9,340 nucleotides of DNA from Chitinophagales bacterium (GCA_023251415.1 JAHEYX010000098.1:1-9340); one strand, 5' to 3'; shown: positions 1-6,538, numbered from the stretch's first letter. Made by a program: numbers and translations. The notes: generated by a model from the letters alone, not told the origin.

Positions 1-1949
1 GTTCCGGCTACCATTTGTGGCACCATACCCATAAACCAAGCATCGGTGTTACTTTGTGTAGTTCCGGTTTTTCCGGCAATTTCATTATCGAATCCCATTC
101 CGCGTAAACGCACTGCAGTACCGCGATTGACAACACCTTGTAACATTTTATTCATTACATAGGCTGTTTGCTCGCTGATTACCTCTGTTTGTTGATCTAC
201 AAATTCTTTTATCACATTGCCGTATTTATCTTCAATACGTGTCATGTAAATTGGTTTAGAAGCAAAGCCTTTGTTTGCAAATGTGCTGTATGCGCCAACC
301 ATTTCAAATACCGAGATATCGGGAGTTCCTAAACAGATGCTCGGAAATGGATCAATTTGTGAAGTGATACCCATTTTATGCGCCATATCAGCCACCGGAC
401 GAGGTCCAATTTGTTTCATTAAATAAGCCGTGATACAATTGGTAGAACGTGCTAATCCGGTCATTAAAGATTGCGAACCGCCGTATTTATTGTCTGAATT
501 TTTTGGAGTCCAATTATTGTATGCTGTAAAAACAACGGGTTCGTTTGGAACCATCTGACAAGGCGACCAACCATTGTCGATTGCAACAGTGTATACAAAC
601 GGTTTAAATGTTGAACCAATTTGACGTTTGGTATTAATGTTAACGTGATCCAATTGAAAATACTTGTGATTAATTCCTCCTACCCATGCTTTAATATGTC
701 CATTACTCGGATCCATCGCCATAAAACCACATTGTAAAAACATACGGTGATAGATGATTGAATCCCACGGGCTCATGATGGTATCACGTTCGCCGGCCCA
801 AGTAAACACTTTCATACGAATGTGTTTTTGCATCGCATACTTTATTTCTTCTTCCGATTTACCGGCTTCTTTTAATAAGCGATAACGATCACATCCGTGT
901 AAGGCTAAATTAAATTCTTGTGGGTGACTTTCATACGGGTTTTTACCATTGAATTGTGCAAAGAACACTTTTTGCATTTCGGTCAAATGCTTGATTGCGG
1001 CTTCTTCGGCGTAGCGTTGCATTTTGCTGTTGATGGTAGTATATACACGAAGTCCATCTTTGTACATGTCATAAAAAGTACCGTCCGGTTTCGGATTTTC
1101 CTTTATCCATTTTTGCAAATCCAATCGCAAATATTCTCTGAAATAAGGAGCCAGCCCTTCATTGTGTGTTGAATACGAATAACGCAGCACAATAGGCTTA
1201 TCTTTTAATTTATCGTAATCGGCTTGTTTCAAATAATTGTATTTCACCATTTGCTGCAATACTGTATTGCGACGGAACTTGGCTTTCTCCATGTGCGTAC
1301 GTGGATTATAGGCTGCAGGGCTTTTTAACATCCCGATTAATACTGCCGCTTCTTCCACCTTCAATGAATCAATCGGTTTATCGAAAAAAGTTTGAGCTGC
1401 TGTTTTTATACCGTAAGCATTATCACTGAATGAAACAACATTCAAGTACAAATTGAGAATTTCTGTTTTGGTGTATTTGCGTTCGAGTTTAACCGCAATG
1501 ATCCACTCTTTGAGTTTATCAAAAAGTATCATCCATTTGCTGTGACTGCGCTTAAATAAATTTTTTGCTAATTGTTGGGTGAGTGTACTGGCACCGCCGT
1601 CGTGACCAAAGCTAAAAACTGCGCGCAGCAAGCCTCTCACGTCGATACCACTGTGTTCAGCAAAACGAATATCTTCTGTTGCAATAAGGGTATTTACTAC
1701 AATGGGGTGTAATTCATTGAGTTCGGCATTGGTTCTGTTTTCTTCTAAATAATAACGACCCAACACTTCACCGTCTTCAGAAATAACTTGAGTAGCTAAA
1801 GCGGCTTTGGGGTTTTCTAATTCTTGCCAATCAGGCATTTTACCAAACACGCCCCAATCAATAAGTAACAGCAATAAGATAAAGAAGAGGATTCCACCTA
1901 TCCAGGTGTACCAGAAATACTTCAGGTATTTTTTTACTTCGTCTGACAT
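1..1949 (-). CDS. mrcA: Class A penicillin-binding protein (PBP1A-like), C-terminus cut by window edge
   Basis: Bifunctional peptidoglycan synthase: it polymerises lipid II glycan chains and cross-links stem peptides on the outer face of the inner membrane. About 649 codons are visible from an ATG at 1949. A short cytoplasmic N-terminus is followed by one membrane anchor (about residues 12-33). The GT51 glycosyltransferase domain carries the first catalytic Glu in an EDIRFAEHSG motif (E92), a GASTLTQQLAKN motif (119-130) and the second catalytic Glu in KTEILNLYLN (E163). The transpeptidase domain has the SxxK motif STFK (S446 nucleophile, K449), the SxN motif STN (502-504) and KTG (627-629), so both active sites look intact. 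Family members usually run roughly 100 residues further, so the missing part is a C-terminal tail after KTGT. The residue after the phenylalanine of the first GT motif is Ala, where Tyr is common; this is minor. The gene symbol names the class and does not claim strict orthology to the E. coli gene. Confidence 0.95.
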   Translation of the reverse strand, partial: MSDEVKKYLKYFWYTWIGGILFFILLLLLIDWGVFGKMPDWQELENPKAALATQVISEDGEVLGRYYLEENRTNAELNELHPIVVNTLIATEDIRFAEHSGIDVRGLLRAVFSFGHDGGASTLTQQLAKNLFKRSHSKWMILFDKLKEWIIAVKLERKYTKTEILNLYLNVVSFSDNAYGIKTAAQTFFDKPIDSLKVEEAAVLIGMLKSPAAYNPRTHMEKAKFRRNTVLQQMVKYNYLKQADYDKLKDKPIVLRYSYSTHNEGLAPYFREYLRLDLQKWIKENPKPDGTFYDMYKDGLRVYTTINSKMQRYAEEAAIKHLTEMQKVFFAQFNGKNPYESHPQEFNLALHGCDRYRLLKEAGKSEEEIKYAMQKHIRMKVFTWAGERDTIMSPWDSIIYHRMFLQCGFMAMDPSNGHIKAWVGGINHKYFQLDHVNINTKRQIGSTFKPFVYTVAIDNGWSPCQMVPNEPVVFTAYNNWTPKNSDNKYGGSQSLMTGLARSTNCITAYLMKQIGPRPVADMAHKMGITSQIDPFPSICLGTPDISVFEMVGAYSTFANKGFASKPIYMTRIEDKYGNVIKEFVDQQTEVISEQTAYVMNKMLQGVVNRGTAVRLRGMGFDNEIAGKTGTTQSNTDAWFMGMVPQMVAG

Positions 1950-1977
1950 ATAAACCGGGATAACAATTTTTGGGATT

Positions 1978-1985
1978 CAAAAATA
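1978..1985 (-). promoter_or_regulatory. Possible -7 box for the penicillin-binding protein gene
   Basis: Read on the minus strand this is TATTTTTG, a full match to the Bacteroidota -7 consensus TAnnTTTG, placed about 29 bases before the ATG. I see no TTG at the usual 17-20 base spacing upstream, so only half of the promoter signature is present. Confidence 0.35.
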
Positions 1986-2172
1986 ACAAAAAAGGAACGA
2001 GTTAGGCGTAGAAATATTGGATAGATTCCTAAACAGGTATTAAATGTAGGCTATATAGGACAACCAAGTTTAGGGCAAAATTGGCGAAAGGCAAATGCGT
2101 GTTATAATCCGGGCAAGAGGTATCCGTTAACGGTTATTAAGCCGAGTTTACAAGGAGTGCGGTTGTGCGGTA

Positions 2173-2529
2173 TTAGAATGGTAAATCGTCGTCGATTTGT
2201 GGGGCGCTGTAATCCGGCATTGGGTCGCTGTAGGAAGCGGGAGGGGCACCTGAAGCTGAAGCAGCATTGGTACGTTCGGCTTTCCATGCTTTCACATCTG
2301 TATACCAACGTCCATTAAATTCGCGGCTTTCGATATCAAACTGCACTTTTACTTGATCATTAACTTGCAAGTTAAATTCATCTACTTTATTTCCCCAAAG
2401 GTTAAAACAAACTTTTTTAGGGTATTGGCCTCCTGTTTCGATGATGTAATCTTGTTTTTTCCAAGGGCCATTTTTTCCTTGACCTGTAACTAAGGGTAAA
2501 ACCTGAATAATTGTTCCAATAATTTCCAT
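2173..2529 (-). CDS. DUF3127 OB-fold protein with SSB-like acidic C-terminal tip
   Basis: A 118-residue protein recognisable as the DUF3127 family, which is common in Bacteroidota and predicted to adopt a single-stranded-DNA-binding-like OB fold. Residues 1-87 form the domain: a β-rich start (MEIIGTIIQVLPLVTGQGKN), then WKKQDYIIE, a K-K-V-C-F-N-L-W-G strand, and the closing strand around GRWYTDVKAWKAER. A flexible Ala/Ser/Pro-rich linker (88-112) leads to the terminus DDDLPF. This is the same kind of tip that bacterial SSB uses to recruit partner proteins. That suggests, by inference, a role on ssDNA or in recruiting SSB-interacting proteins; the family's biochemical function is not established. 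The gene is preceded by the terminator of the H1-like gene, so it probably has its own promoter, though I see no consensus box. Confidence 0.9.
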   Translation of the reverse strand: MEIIGTIIQVLPLVTGQGKNGPWKKQDYIIETGGQYPKKVCFNLWGNKVDEFNLQVNDQVKVQFDIESREFNGRWYTDVKAWKAERTNAASASGAPPASYSDPMPDYSAPQIDDDLPF

Positions 2530-2563
2530 TTCGCTATAATATTAATCTGGTTGTAAATTTCGT

Positions 2564-2601
2564 AAAAAAAAAGACACCATGTATAACATGATGTCTTTTT
2601 T
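2564..2601 (-). terminator. Intrinsic terminator of the H1-like gene
   Basis: A 16-bp stem (2567-2582 with 2586-2601) around a 3-base loop, with outer A/T runs that give a U-tract on the minus-strand RNA. The only non-Watson-Crick position (2577/2591) is a G·U wobble on the minus strand but C·A on the plus strand, which supports minus-strand use. It lies 22 bases past the stop of the H1-like gene and 35 bases before the DUF3127 start codon. Confidence 0.8.
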
Positions 2602-2622
2602 AAAGTTTTGCCTTTGAAAAAA

Positions 2623-2781
2623 TTATTTTTTCTTAGGAGCAGCTTTCTTAGCAGCTTTTTTAGGAGCAGCTTTTTTAGTTGCAGCTTTTTTAGTTGCAGC
2701 TTTAGGAGCAGCTTTAGGAGCAGCTTTCTTTGTAGCAGCTTTTTTAGGAGCAGCTTTTTTTGCAGCTTTTTTTGCAGCCAT
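2623..2781 (-). CDS. Small Lys/Ala-rich histone H1-like protein (52 aa)
   Basis: An ATG-to-TAA frame of 53 codons. The product contains 21 Lys, 22 Ala, 5 Pro, 3 Thr and the initiator Met, and nothing else. It is built from tandem units of the form KKAAP, KKAAT or KKAA, beginning MAAKKAAKKAAPKK and ending AAPKKK. Such KAAP-type sequences resemble the C-terminal tail of histone H1 and bacterial H1-like proteins, which bind DNA non-specifically and help compact it; a nucleoid role here is inferred from composition. The clean start, the A-rich leader and the terminator just after the stop argue for a real gene. It lies 107 bases behind rpmA on the same strand and may be transcribed with rplU–rpmA, because I see no minus-strand promoter in the gap. 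A plus-strand frame across the same bases is an antisense artefact. Confidence 0.85.
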   Translation of the reverse strand: MAAKKAAKKAAPKKAATKKAAPKAAPKAATKKAATKKAAPKKAAKKAAPKKK

Positions 2782-2797
2782 GATTTTGGTTTTTGTT

Positions 2798-2827
2798 TTT
2801 GGTTAAAGAATAATGATTCTATATTTG
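2798..2827 (+). promoter_or_regulatory. Consensus-like promoter pointing antisense into rpmA
   Basis: On the plus strand there is TTTG (2798-2801), an 18-base spacer, and TATATTTG (2820-2827), a full match to the Bacteroidota signature with the same spacing as the Zn-ribbon gene promoter in this window. Transcription would start near 2834 and run antisense into the 3' end of rpmA. No plus-strand gene follows, so it may be chance or an antisense RNA promoter. Confidence 0.35.
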
Positions 2828-2865
2828 AAACTTCATTCTGATTCCCATCTGAATGGAGCAGTTTC
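2827..2865 (-). ncRNA. Structured hairpin with GNRA tetraloop between rpmA and the H1-like gene
   Basis: On the minus strand an outer stem GAAACT/AGTTTC (2860-2865 with 2827-2832) encloses an asymmetric internal loop, then CATTC/GAATG (2851-2855 with 2834-2838), a single A·A mismatch, GAT/ATC and the tetraloop GGGA (2843-2846), which fits the GNRA class. The minus-strand reading gives the stable loop; the plus-strand reading gives UCCC. No U-tract follows, so it is not a standard terminator. It could be a processing or stabilising element at the end of the rplU–rpmA message, or a leader structure for the H1-like gene. The category is provisional. Confidence 0.4.
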
Positions 2866-2888
2866 CTTTGGTTATGGTTTTTTTCTAC

Positions 2889-3146
2889 TTACGCTTTAGC
2901 AACTACAGATACATAAGAACGGTTATTACTCTTACGTCTGAACTGTACTATACCATTTGCAGTTGCAAATAGTGTATGGTCTTTTCCAATACCCACGTTT
3001 TCACCAGGGTAGTGAACTGTACCTCTTTGACGTACTATAATATTACCGGCTATTGCATCTTGGCCGCCAAATATTTTAACTCCTAATCTTTTGCTGTGTG
3101 ATTCTCTTCCGTTCTTGGAACTACCTTCACCTTTCTTGTGTGCCAT
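2889..3146 (-). CDS. rpmA: 50S ribosomal protein L27
   Basis: An 85-residue bacterial L27, a component of the large ribosomal subunit whose N-terminal tail reaches towards the peptidyl-transferase centre. The protein begins MAHKKGEGSSKNGRESHSKR, followed by the family core GVKIFGGQDAIAGNIIVRQRGT (residues 22-43), with GENVGIGKDHTLFA after it. Length and start agree with the family. The tail begins directly after Met with AHKKG, with no N-terminal extension of the kind cleaved in Firmicutes L27. It lies 22 bases behind rplU in the same direction, the usual bacterial arrangement. No Shine-Dalgarno sequence is present, as is normal for Bacteroidota. Confidence 0.99.
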   Translation of the reverse strand: MAHKKGEGSSKNGRESHSKRLGVKIFGGQDAIAGNIIVRQRGTVHYPGENVGIGKDHTLFATANGIVQFRRKSNNRSYVSVVAKA

Positions 3147-3168
3147 TTCTAATTATCTGTTTATTAAA

Positions 3169-3477
3169 TTAAGCGATTGATTCTATTTTGATTTTCGTAA
3201 AGTCTTGACGGTGGTTATTCCATTTTTGGTAACCTTTACGTCTTTTCTTTTTGAATACAGGAACTTTATCATCCTGTACATGTGCTAAAATTTTAGCGCT
3301 TACTTTTGCATTTTTAATGGTTGGAGTACCAACTGCAATTTTGCCGTTATTATCTGTTAATAATACATCGGAAAAATCTACTGCATCTCCTACATTACCC
3401 GGTAAACGGTGAACATAAATTTCTTTTCCGCTTTCCACGCTAAATTGTTGTCCCTGAATTTTTACTATCGCATTCAT
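3169..3477 (-). CDS. rplU: 50S ribosomal protein L21
   Basis: A 102-residue L21, which binds 23S rRNA in the large subunit. The N-terminus MNAIVKIQGQQFSVESG is the usual first β-strand pair, VGTPTIKNAKV matches the family middle section, and the rRNA-binding basic signature KKKRRKGYQKWNNHRQDFT lies at residues 76-94. The length is normal. It is the first gene of the rplU–rpmA operon, with a consensus promoter just upstream and a predicted leader of only about 16 bases, which leaves little room for an autoregulatory RNA structure. Confidence 0.99.
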   Translation of the reverse strand: MNAIVKIQGQQFSVESGKEIYVHRLPGNVGDAVDFSDVLLTDNNGKIAVGTPTIKNAKVSAKILAHVQDDKVPVFKKKRRKGYQKWNNHRQDFTKIKIESIA

Positions 3478-3499
3478 TATTTTACTAAATTATCAGCCA

Positions 3500-3530
3500 C
3501 AAAAATAATTGTATTTTTTTTATATGCAAA
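3500..3530 (-). promoter_or_regulatory. Promoter of rplU–rpmA
   Basis: On the minus strand: TTTG (3527-3530), a 19-base AT-rich spacer, then TATTTTTG (3500-3507), an exact TAnnTTTG -7 box. The start of transcription would fall near 3493, giving a leader of about 16 bases before the rplU ATG. Both elements and the spacing fit the Bacteroidota primary-sigma consensus. Confidence 0.65.
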
Positions 3531-3644
3531 CATTTTGACCGCTATTTTTCAACAGACCCCTTGTTTATTGCAAAAAATTAAATACATTTTTCGCCGATAA
3601 CAACGTGTATTCGTACAACGAATTTTATTTTAACTTTTTTCGAT

Positions 3645-3674
3645 AAGCCTTACAATTCTTTATTCATAAGGCTT
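3645..3674. repeat. Inverted repeat in the rplU/GH3 intergenic region
   Basis: Perfect 8-bp arms AAGCCTTA and TAAGGCTT separated by 14 bases. No T-run follows on either side that would make it a normal terminator. It could be an operator or a weak RNA hairpin; the sequence alone does not decide. Confidence 0.4.
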
Positions 3675-3894
3675 TCAAGTGCTATTACTTTATTTAATCG
3701 ACTTTTTTTTATGGCCATCGTTCGCAATTTAGTAGTGCGCTATTGCAGCAAAAAAAATTCTAAAATATTTTTTAAAATACTTCGCATCTGCTACAAATTT
3801 GCCTCTATTCGTGTTAATAACAATTGAATCAATCAAAAAAAATAGCAGATAAACAATATATCCCGTTTCTTTGTGAACGAAAATTTGTACGACT

Positions 3895-5388
3895 TTGAAA
3901 ATCAAATCGACTCTCGCAAAACCTTTTGCTGCCTTCATTAGCAGACAATTAAAAAATGAAGCTGCACAAGCTGTTAAATTACAAGATGCACTCTTTCTAC
4001 AATTAATAAAACGTGCTGCATCCACACAATTTGGACAACAACATCAATTTCATTCGATTAAGTCTTATGCTGATTTTAAATCACTGGTGCCCTTGCGTGA
4101 TTATGAAGCATTGGAGCCATACATACTCGATTTGAAAGCAGGTAAACAAAATATACTTTGGCCGGGTAAGCCTATTTATTTTGCTAAATCGAGTGGTACT
4201 ACCAGTGGTGTAAAATATTTACCAATTAGTAAAGATTCTATTTCTAATCATATCAATGCAGCACGTAATGCGTTGTTGTGTTACATGCATGAATCCGGCA
4301 ATACCGCTTTTGCAGATGGCAAAATGATTTTCTTAAGCGGCTCTCCGGAGTTGGAACGAATCGGTGGAGTGCCTACCGGCCGCTTATCCGGAATTGTTAA
4401 TCACCATATCCCTTATTATTTACGTCGCAATCAATTGCCTTCTTTTCCAACCAATTGTATTGATGATTGGGAAGAAAAATTAGCGAAGATTGTGGAAGAA
4501 ACCATCGATAAAGACATGACTTTAATAAGTGGTATTCCTCCTTGGACACAAATGTATTTTGATGCACTCCTTAAACAAAGTGGTAAAAGCATTGGCGAAT
4601 TATTTCCAAACTTGCAATTGTTGGTGCATGGCGGTGTAAACTTCGAACCCTATAAAGCAAAGTTGCTGCAAAGCATCGGTCGACCGATTGCTACCATAGA
4701 GACTTATCCGGCAAGTGAAGGTTTTATTGCCTTTCAAGATTCACAAGAAGCAGAAGGTTTATTATTGAATACCAATGCCGGAATATTTTATGAATTTGTT
4801 CCGGCCAATGAAATCTTTACGGATCATCCAACGCGCTTGTCTTTAGCTGAAGTGCAGCTTGGTGTTAACTATGCCATTATATTAAATACCAATGCCGGTT
4901 TATTTGGATATAAAATCGGTGACACCGTTAAATTTGTTTCATTACAACCGTACCGCATTGTTGTTACCGGTCGTACCAAACATTTTATCAGTGCATTCGG
5001 CGAACACGTGATTGGTGAAGAAGTAGAACAAGCCTTATTAAGTACAGTATCCGCCTTTTCTACTGCTATTGTAGAGTTTACAGTTGCTCCGCAAATAAAT
5101 GTCGCTTCCAGTGAATTGCCTTATCATGAATGGTTGATTGAATTTGAAACCGTACCAAGCAACCTTGGCCAATTAGCAGAACAAGTTGATCAACAAATGC
5201 GTCGCTTAAATATTTATTACGATGATTTGCGAACCGGCAATATTTTACAATGCTTAAAAATCAAACCTTTACAAAAAAATGGATTTATCAATTACATGAA
5301 AAGCATTGGTAAATTAGGCGGACAAAATAAAGTGCCTCGCTTAAGCAATGATCGAAAAATTGCCGATCAATTGTATGCTTTCACTTAG
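3895..5388 (+). CDS. GH3 (auxin-responsive) family acyl-adenylate ligase-like protein
   Basis: A 497-residue member of the GH3 family, part of the ANL acyl-adenylating superfamily. Plant GH3 enzymes activate a carboxylate with ATP and join it to an amino acid; the substrate of bacterial members is not known. All three nucleotide-binding motifs are visible: SSGTTSG (99-105), ETYPASEGF (269-277), and GYKIGDTVKF (338-347) with VVTGRTKHFISAFGEHV (356-372). The C-terminal subdomain follows, and the length is near the bacterial family norm. The start is TTG: the upstream in-frame stop lies at 3874-3876 and no ATG or GTG occurs between, while the protein from TTG (MKIKSTLAKPF) has the N-terminus expected for Bacteroidota members. 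The protein looks cytosolic, with no signal peptide. It stands alone on the plus strand, divergent from rplU, so context gives no hint of pathway. Confidence 0.9.
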   Translation: MKIKSTLAKPFAAFISRQLKNEAAQAVKLQDALFLQLIKRAASTQFGQQHQFHSIKSYADFKSLVPLRDYEALEPYILDLKAGKQNILWPGKPIYFAKSSGTTSGVKYLPISKDSISNHINAARNALLCYMHESGNTAFADGKMIFLSGSPELERIGGVPTGRLSGIVNHHIPYYLRRNQLPSFPTNCIDDWEEKLAKIVEETIDKDMTLISGIPPWTQMYFDALLKQSGKSIGELFPNLQLLVHGGVNFEPYKAKLLQSIGRPIATIETYPASEGFIAFQDSQEAEGLLLNTNAGIFYEFVPANEIFTDHPTRLSLAEVQLGVNYAIILNTNAGLFGYKIGDTVKFVSLQPYRIVVTGRTKHFISAFGEHVIGEEVEQALLSTVSAFSTAIVEFTVAPQINVASSELPYHEWLIEFETVPSNLGQLAEQVDQQMRRLNIYYDDLRTGNILQCLKIKPLQKNGFINYMKSIGKLGGQNKVPRLSNDRKIADQLYAFT

Positions 5389-5409
5389 ATAACCAAATTA
5401 GTAAAATAA

Positions 5410-5444
5410 AAAAAGGGCTGCTTAAAATTTAAGCAGCCCTTTTT
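5410..5444. terminator. Bidirectional intrinsic terminator
   Basis: A perfect 14-bp stem (5410-5423 with 5431-5444), GC-rich at its core (GGGCTGC/GCAGCCC), with a 7-base AT loop. The flanking A-run and T-run supply a U-tract on both strands. It lies 21 bases after the GH3-like gene and 18 bases after the end of the convergent DUF4476 gene, so it serves both. Confidence 0.92.
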
Positions 5445-5462
5445 ATTAATATAGCTTTGCTA

Positions 5463-6479
5463 TTAATGCTTGCCTTGTAAATATTCATTCAACTCTGTTT
5501 TCGAACTATCAAACGAAAACGAATTAACTACTTTATAATAGCTCTTTTGATCAACACAATAATCATACGCATATTTTGCAAATTCTACTTTAGTTGATTC
5601 AAAGCTGAATAGTTTAATGACTGCCGTTATTTGGTTGACATTCATACAATTGGTTGAAATAATTTGTTCGGCAGTTGCTAAACGTGTATCATTAAATGAA
5701 ACTGCAGCTATGGTTTTTTTAGCTTCTTCAAATTCAGCAGGTGCCATTGGATAACTGCAGCCTTGTGTTTGATACGTTGGAGCATTAACTGGAGTCGTAA
5801 CAACCACCGGCGCAGGAGCAGAGCCGGTAGTAGTAGTGGTGGTAGTGGTGCTGCTGGTTGCAACTCCATTGGTCGGAATATTAACATTCATATTAACTCC
5901 CACACCGCCTAAATTTACATTTACATTGGCGTTATTTCCCGTACCATTGGTTATGGTTTGTTGAGTAGTTGTTTGAGTAGTACCAGATGCCGGATAGGTA
6001 TTAGCATGTTGGGTAGTTGTTTGTTGTACGCTGGTTTGAACAAAGCCCGGACCAGCTAAAACAATATTCGGTTGCCCATATTGATATACCGTACAATTTG
6101 AAGGGCGAACCATGTTTTGTTCGGCAGGAATCATGGAATAGAAACGTAAAACATATTTACCATTACCACTTGGTTTAATTTTGTAGGTAACATCTTGCAA
6201 CTTACCATCGGCATCAGTTAACTGAATGTTTTTTGAAATGGACGGTTTGGTATTGTCTTCGAAAATAATTTTACAACTGTAATACGGATTCGGTAATTCT
6301 TCCAAACGAATATTTGTTTGTGGGGTGTTGTTGTATTTTTCGCCATTAAGAATGAGGTAAAATTTTGAGCCGTCGTCTGAAAATACGGTTAAATTGGCGG
6401 TTGGCGTCCATTGCGCAAATGCACCGGTAATAAACACCAAACTAAGGATAATTAATGTGCTAATTTTTTTCATGGTCAT
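5463..6479 (-). CDS. Secreted DUF4476 domain protein with Thr/Asn-rich linker
   Basis: A 338-residue exported protein of unknown function. Residues 1-22 are a signal peptide ending AFA before QWTP, with no lipobox, so a soluble periplasmic or secreted product is expected. Residues 23-130 form a β-rich region (NLTVFSDDGSKFYLILNGEK, later GKYVLRFYSM) that recurs in front of DUF4476 in Bacteroidota. Residues 145-240 are low complexity: QTTTQ repeats, an NVNVNLGGVGVNMNVN stretch and a run of eight Thr (211-218). The DUF4476 domain occupies about 245-335, with its repeated helical pattern (AAVSFNDTRLATAEQII, IKLFSFESTKVEFAKYAYDYCVD, VNSFSFDSSKTEL). Cys241, Cys278 and Cys308 could form a disulfide. 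Start choice is uncertain between the ATG at 6479 and the ATG at 6473; the second gives a more typical MKK start. Confidence 0.88.
   Translation of the reverse strand: MTMKKISTLIILSLVFITGAFAQWTPTANLTVFSDDGSKFYLILNGEKYNNTPQTNIRLEELPNPYYSCKIIFEDNTKPSISKNIQLTDADGKLQDVTYKIKPSGNGKYVLRFYSMIPAEQNMVRPSNCTVYQYGQPNIVLAGPGFVQTSVQQTTTQHANTYPASGTTQTTTQQTITNGTGNNANVNVNLGGVGVNMNVNIPTNGVATSSTTTTTTTTGSAPAPVVVTTPVNAPTYQTQGCSYPMAPAEFEEAKKTIAAVSFNDTRLATAEQIISTNCMNVNQITAVIKLFSFESTKVEFAKYAYDYCVDQKSYYKVVNSFSFDSSKTELNEYLQGKH
5826..5849 (-). repeat. In-frame Thr-codon run (ACC/ACT) in the DUF4476 protein
   Basis: Eight consecutive Thr codons using only ACC and ACT, flanked by Ser codons AGC AGC. The imperfect trinucleotide tract could change length by whole codons without breaking the frame, in a linker where length variation would be tolerated. 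Confidence 0.6.
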
Positions 6480-6508
6480 TGAGTTATATAGATTGAATAG
6501 TTACATTA

Positions 6509-6538
6509 CAAAGAAACTTAATCCTTTTTGATTCGCAA
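6509..6538 (-). promoter_or_regulatory. Probable promoter of the DUF4476 gene
   Basis: On the minus strand: TTG (6536-6538), a 19-base spacer, then TTTCTTTG (6509-6516), one mismatch from TAnnTTTG. The predicted leader is about 23-29 bases, depending on which ATG is used. Confidence 0.4.

Larger units (their letters stand above)
3478..3894. other. 417-bp intergenic region between divergent rplU and the GH3-like gene
   Basis: Very AT-rich and without a convincing coding frame. The rplU end holds the rplU promoter. The middle holds an inverted repeat AAGCCTTA/TAAGGCTT (3645-3652, 3667-3674) and a run of A/T tracts around 3750-3780. A second inverted repeat, ATCTGCTA/TAGCAGAT (3786-3793, 3843-3850), lies nearer the GH3-like gene. 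I find no exact TAnnTTTG box for the plus-strand gene. The minus-strand frame at 3729-4025 overlaps the start of the GH3-like gene and is treated as chance. Confidence 0.6.

Noticed and set aside
918..1172. Plus-strand 84-codon frame
   Set aside because: It lies inside the penicillin-binding protein gene, whose frame is intact with all motifs.
2124..2133. Perfect palindrome CCGTTAACGG downstream of the DUF3127 gene
   Set aside because: No loop or T-run, so not a terminator; a single 10-bp palindrome is expected by chance and has no partner site in the window.
2102..2308. Minus-strand 68-codon frame
   Set aside because: It overlaps the 3' end of the DUF3127 gene in another frame and has no family features.
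2608..2841. Plus-strand open frame rich in Ser, Phe and Cys
   Set aside because: It is the antisense of the KKAAP repeat gene; its composition is just the complement of Lys/Ala codons.
3729..4025. Minus-strand 98-codon frame before and inside the GH3-like gene
   Set aside because: It overlaps the conserved GH3 N-terminus on the opposite strand and shows no recognisable domain.
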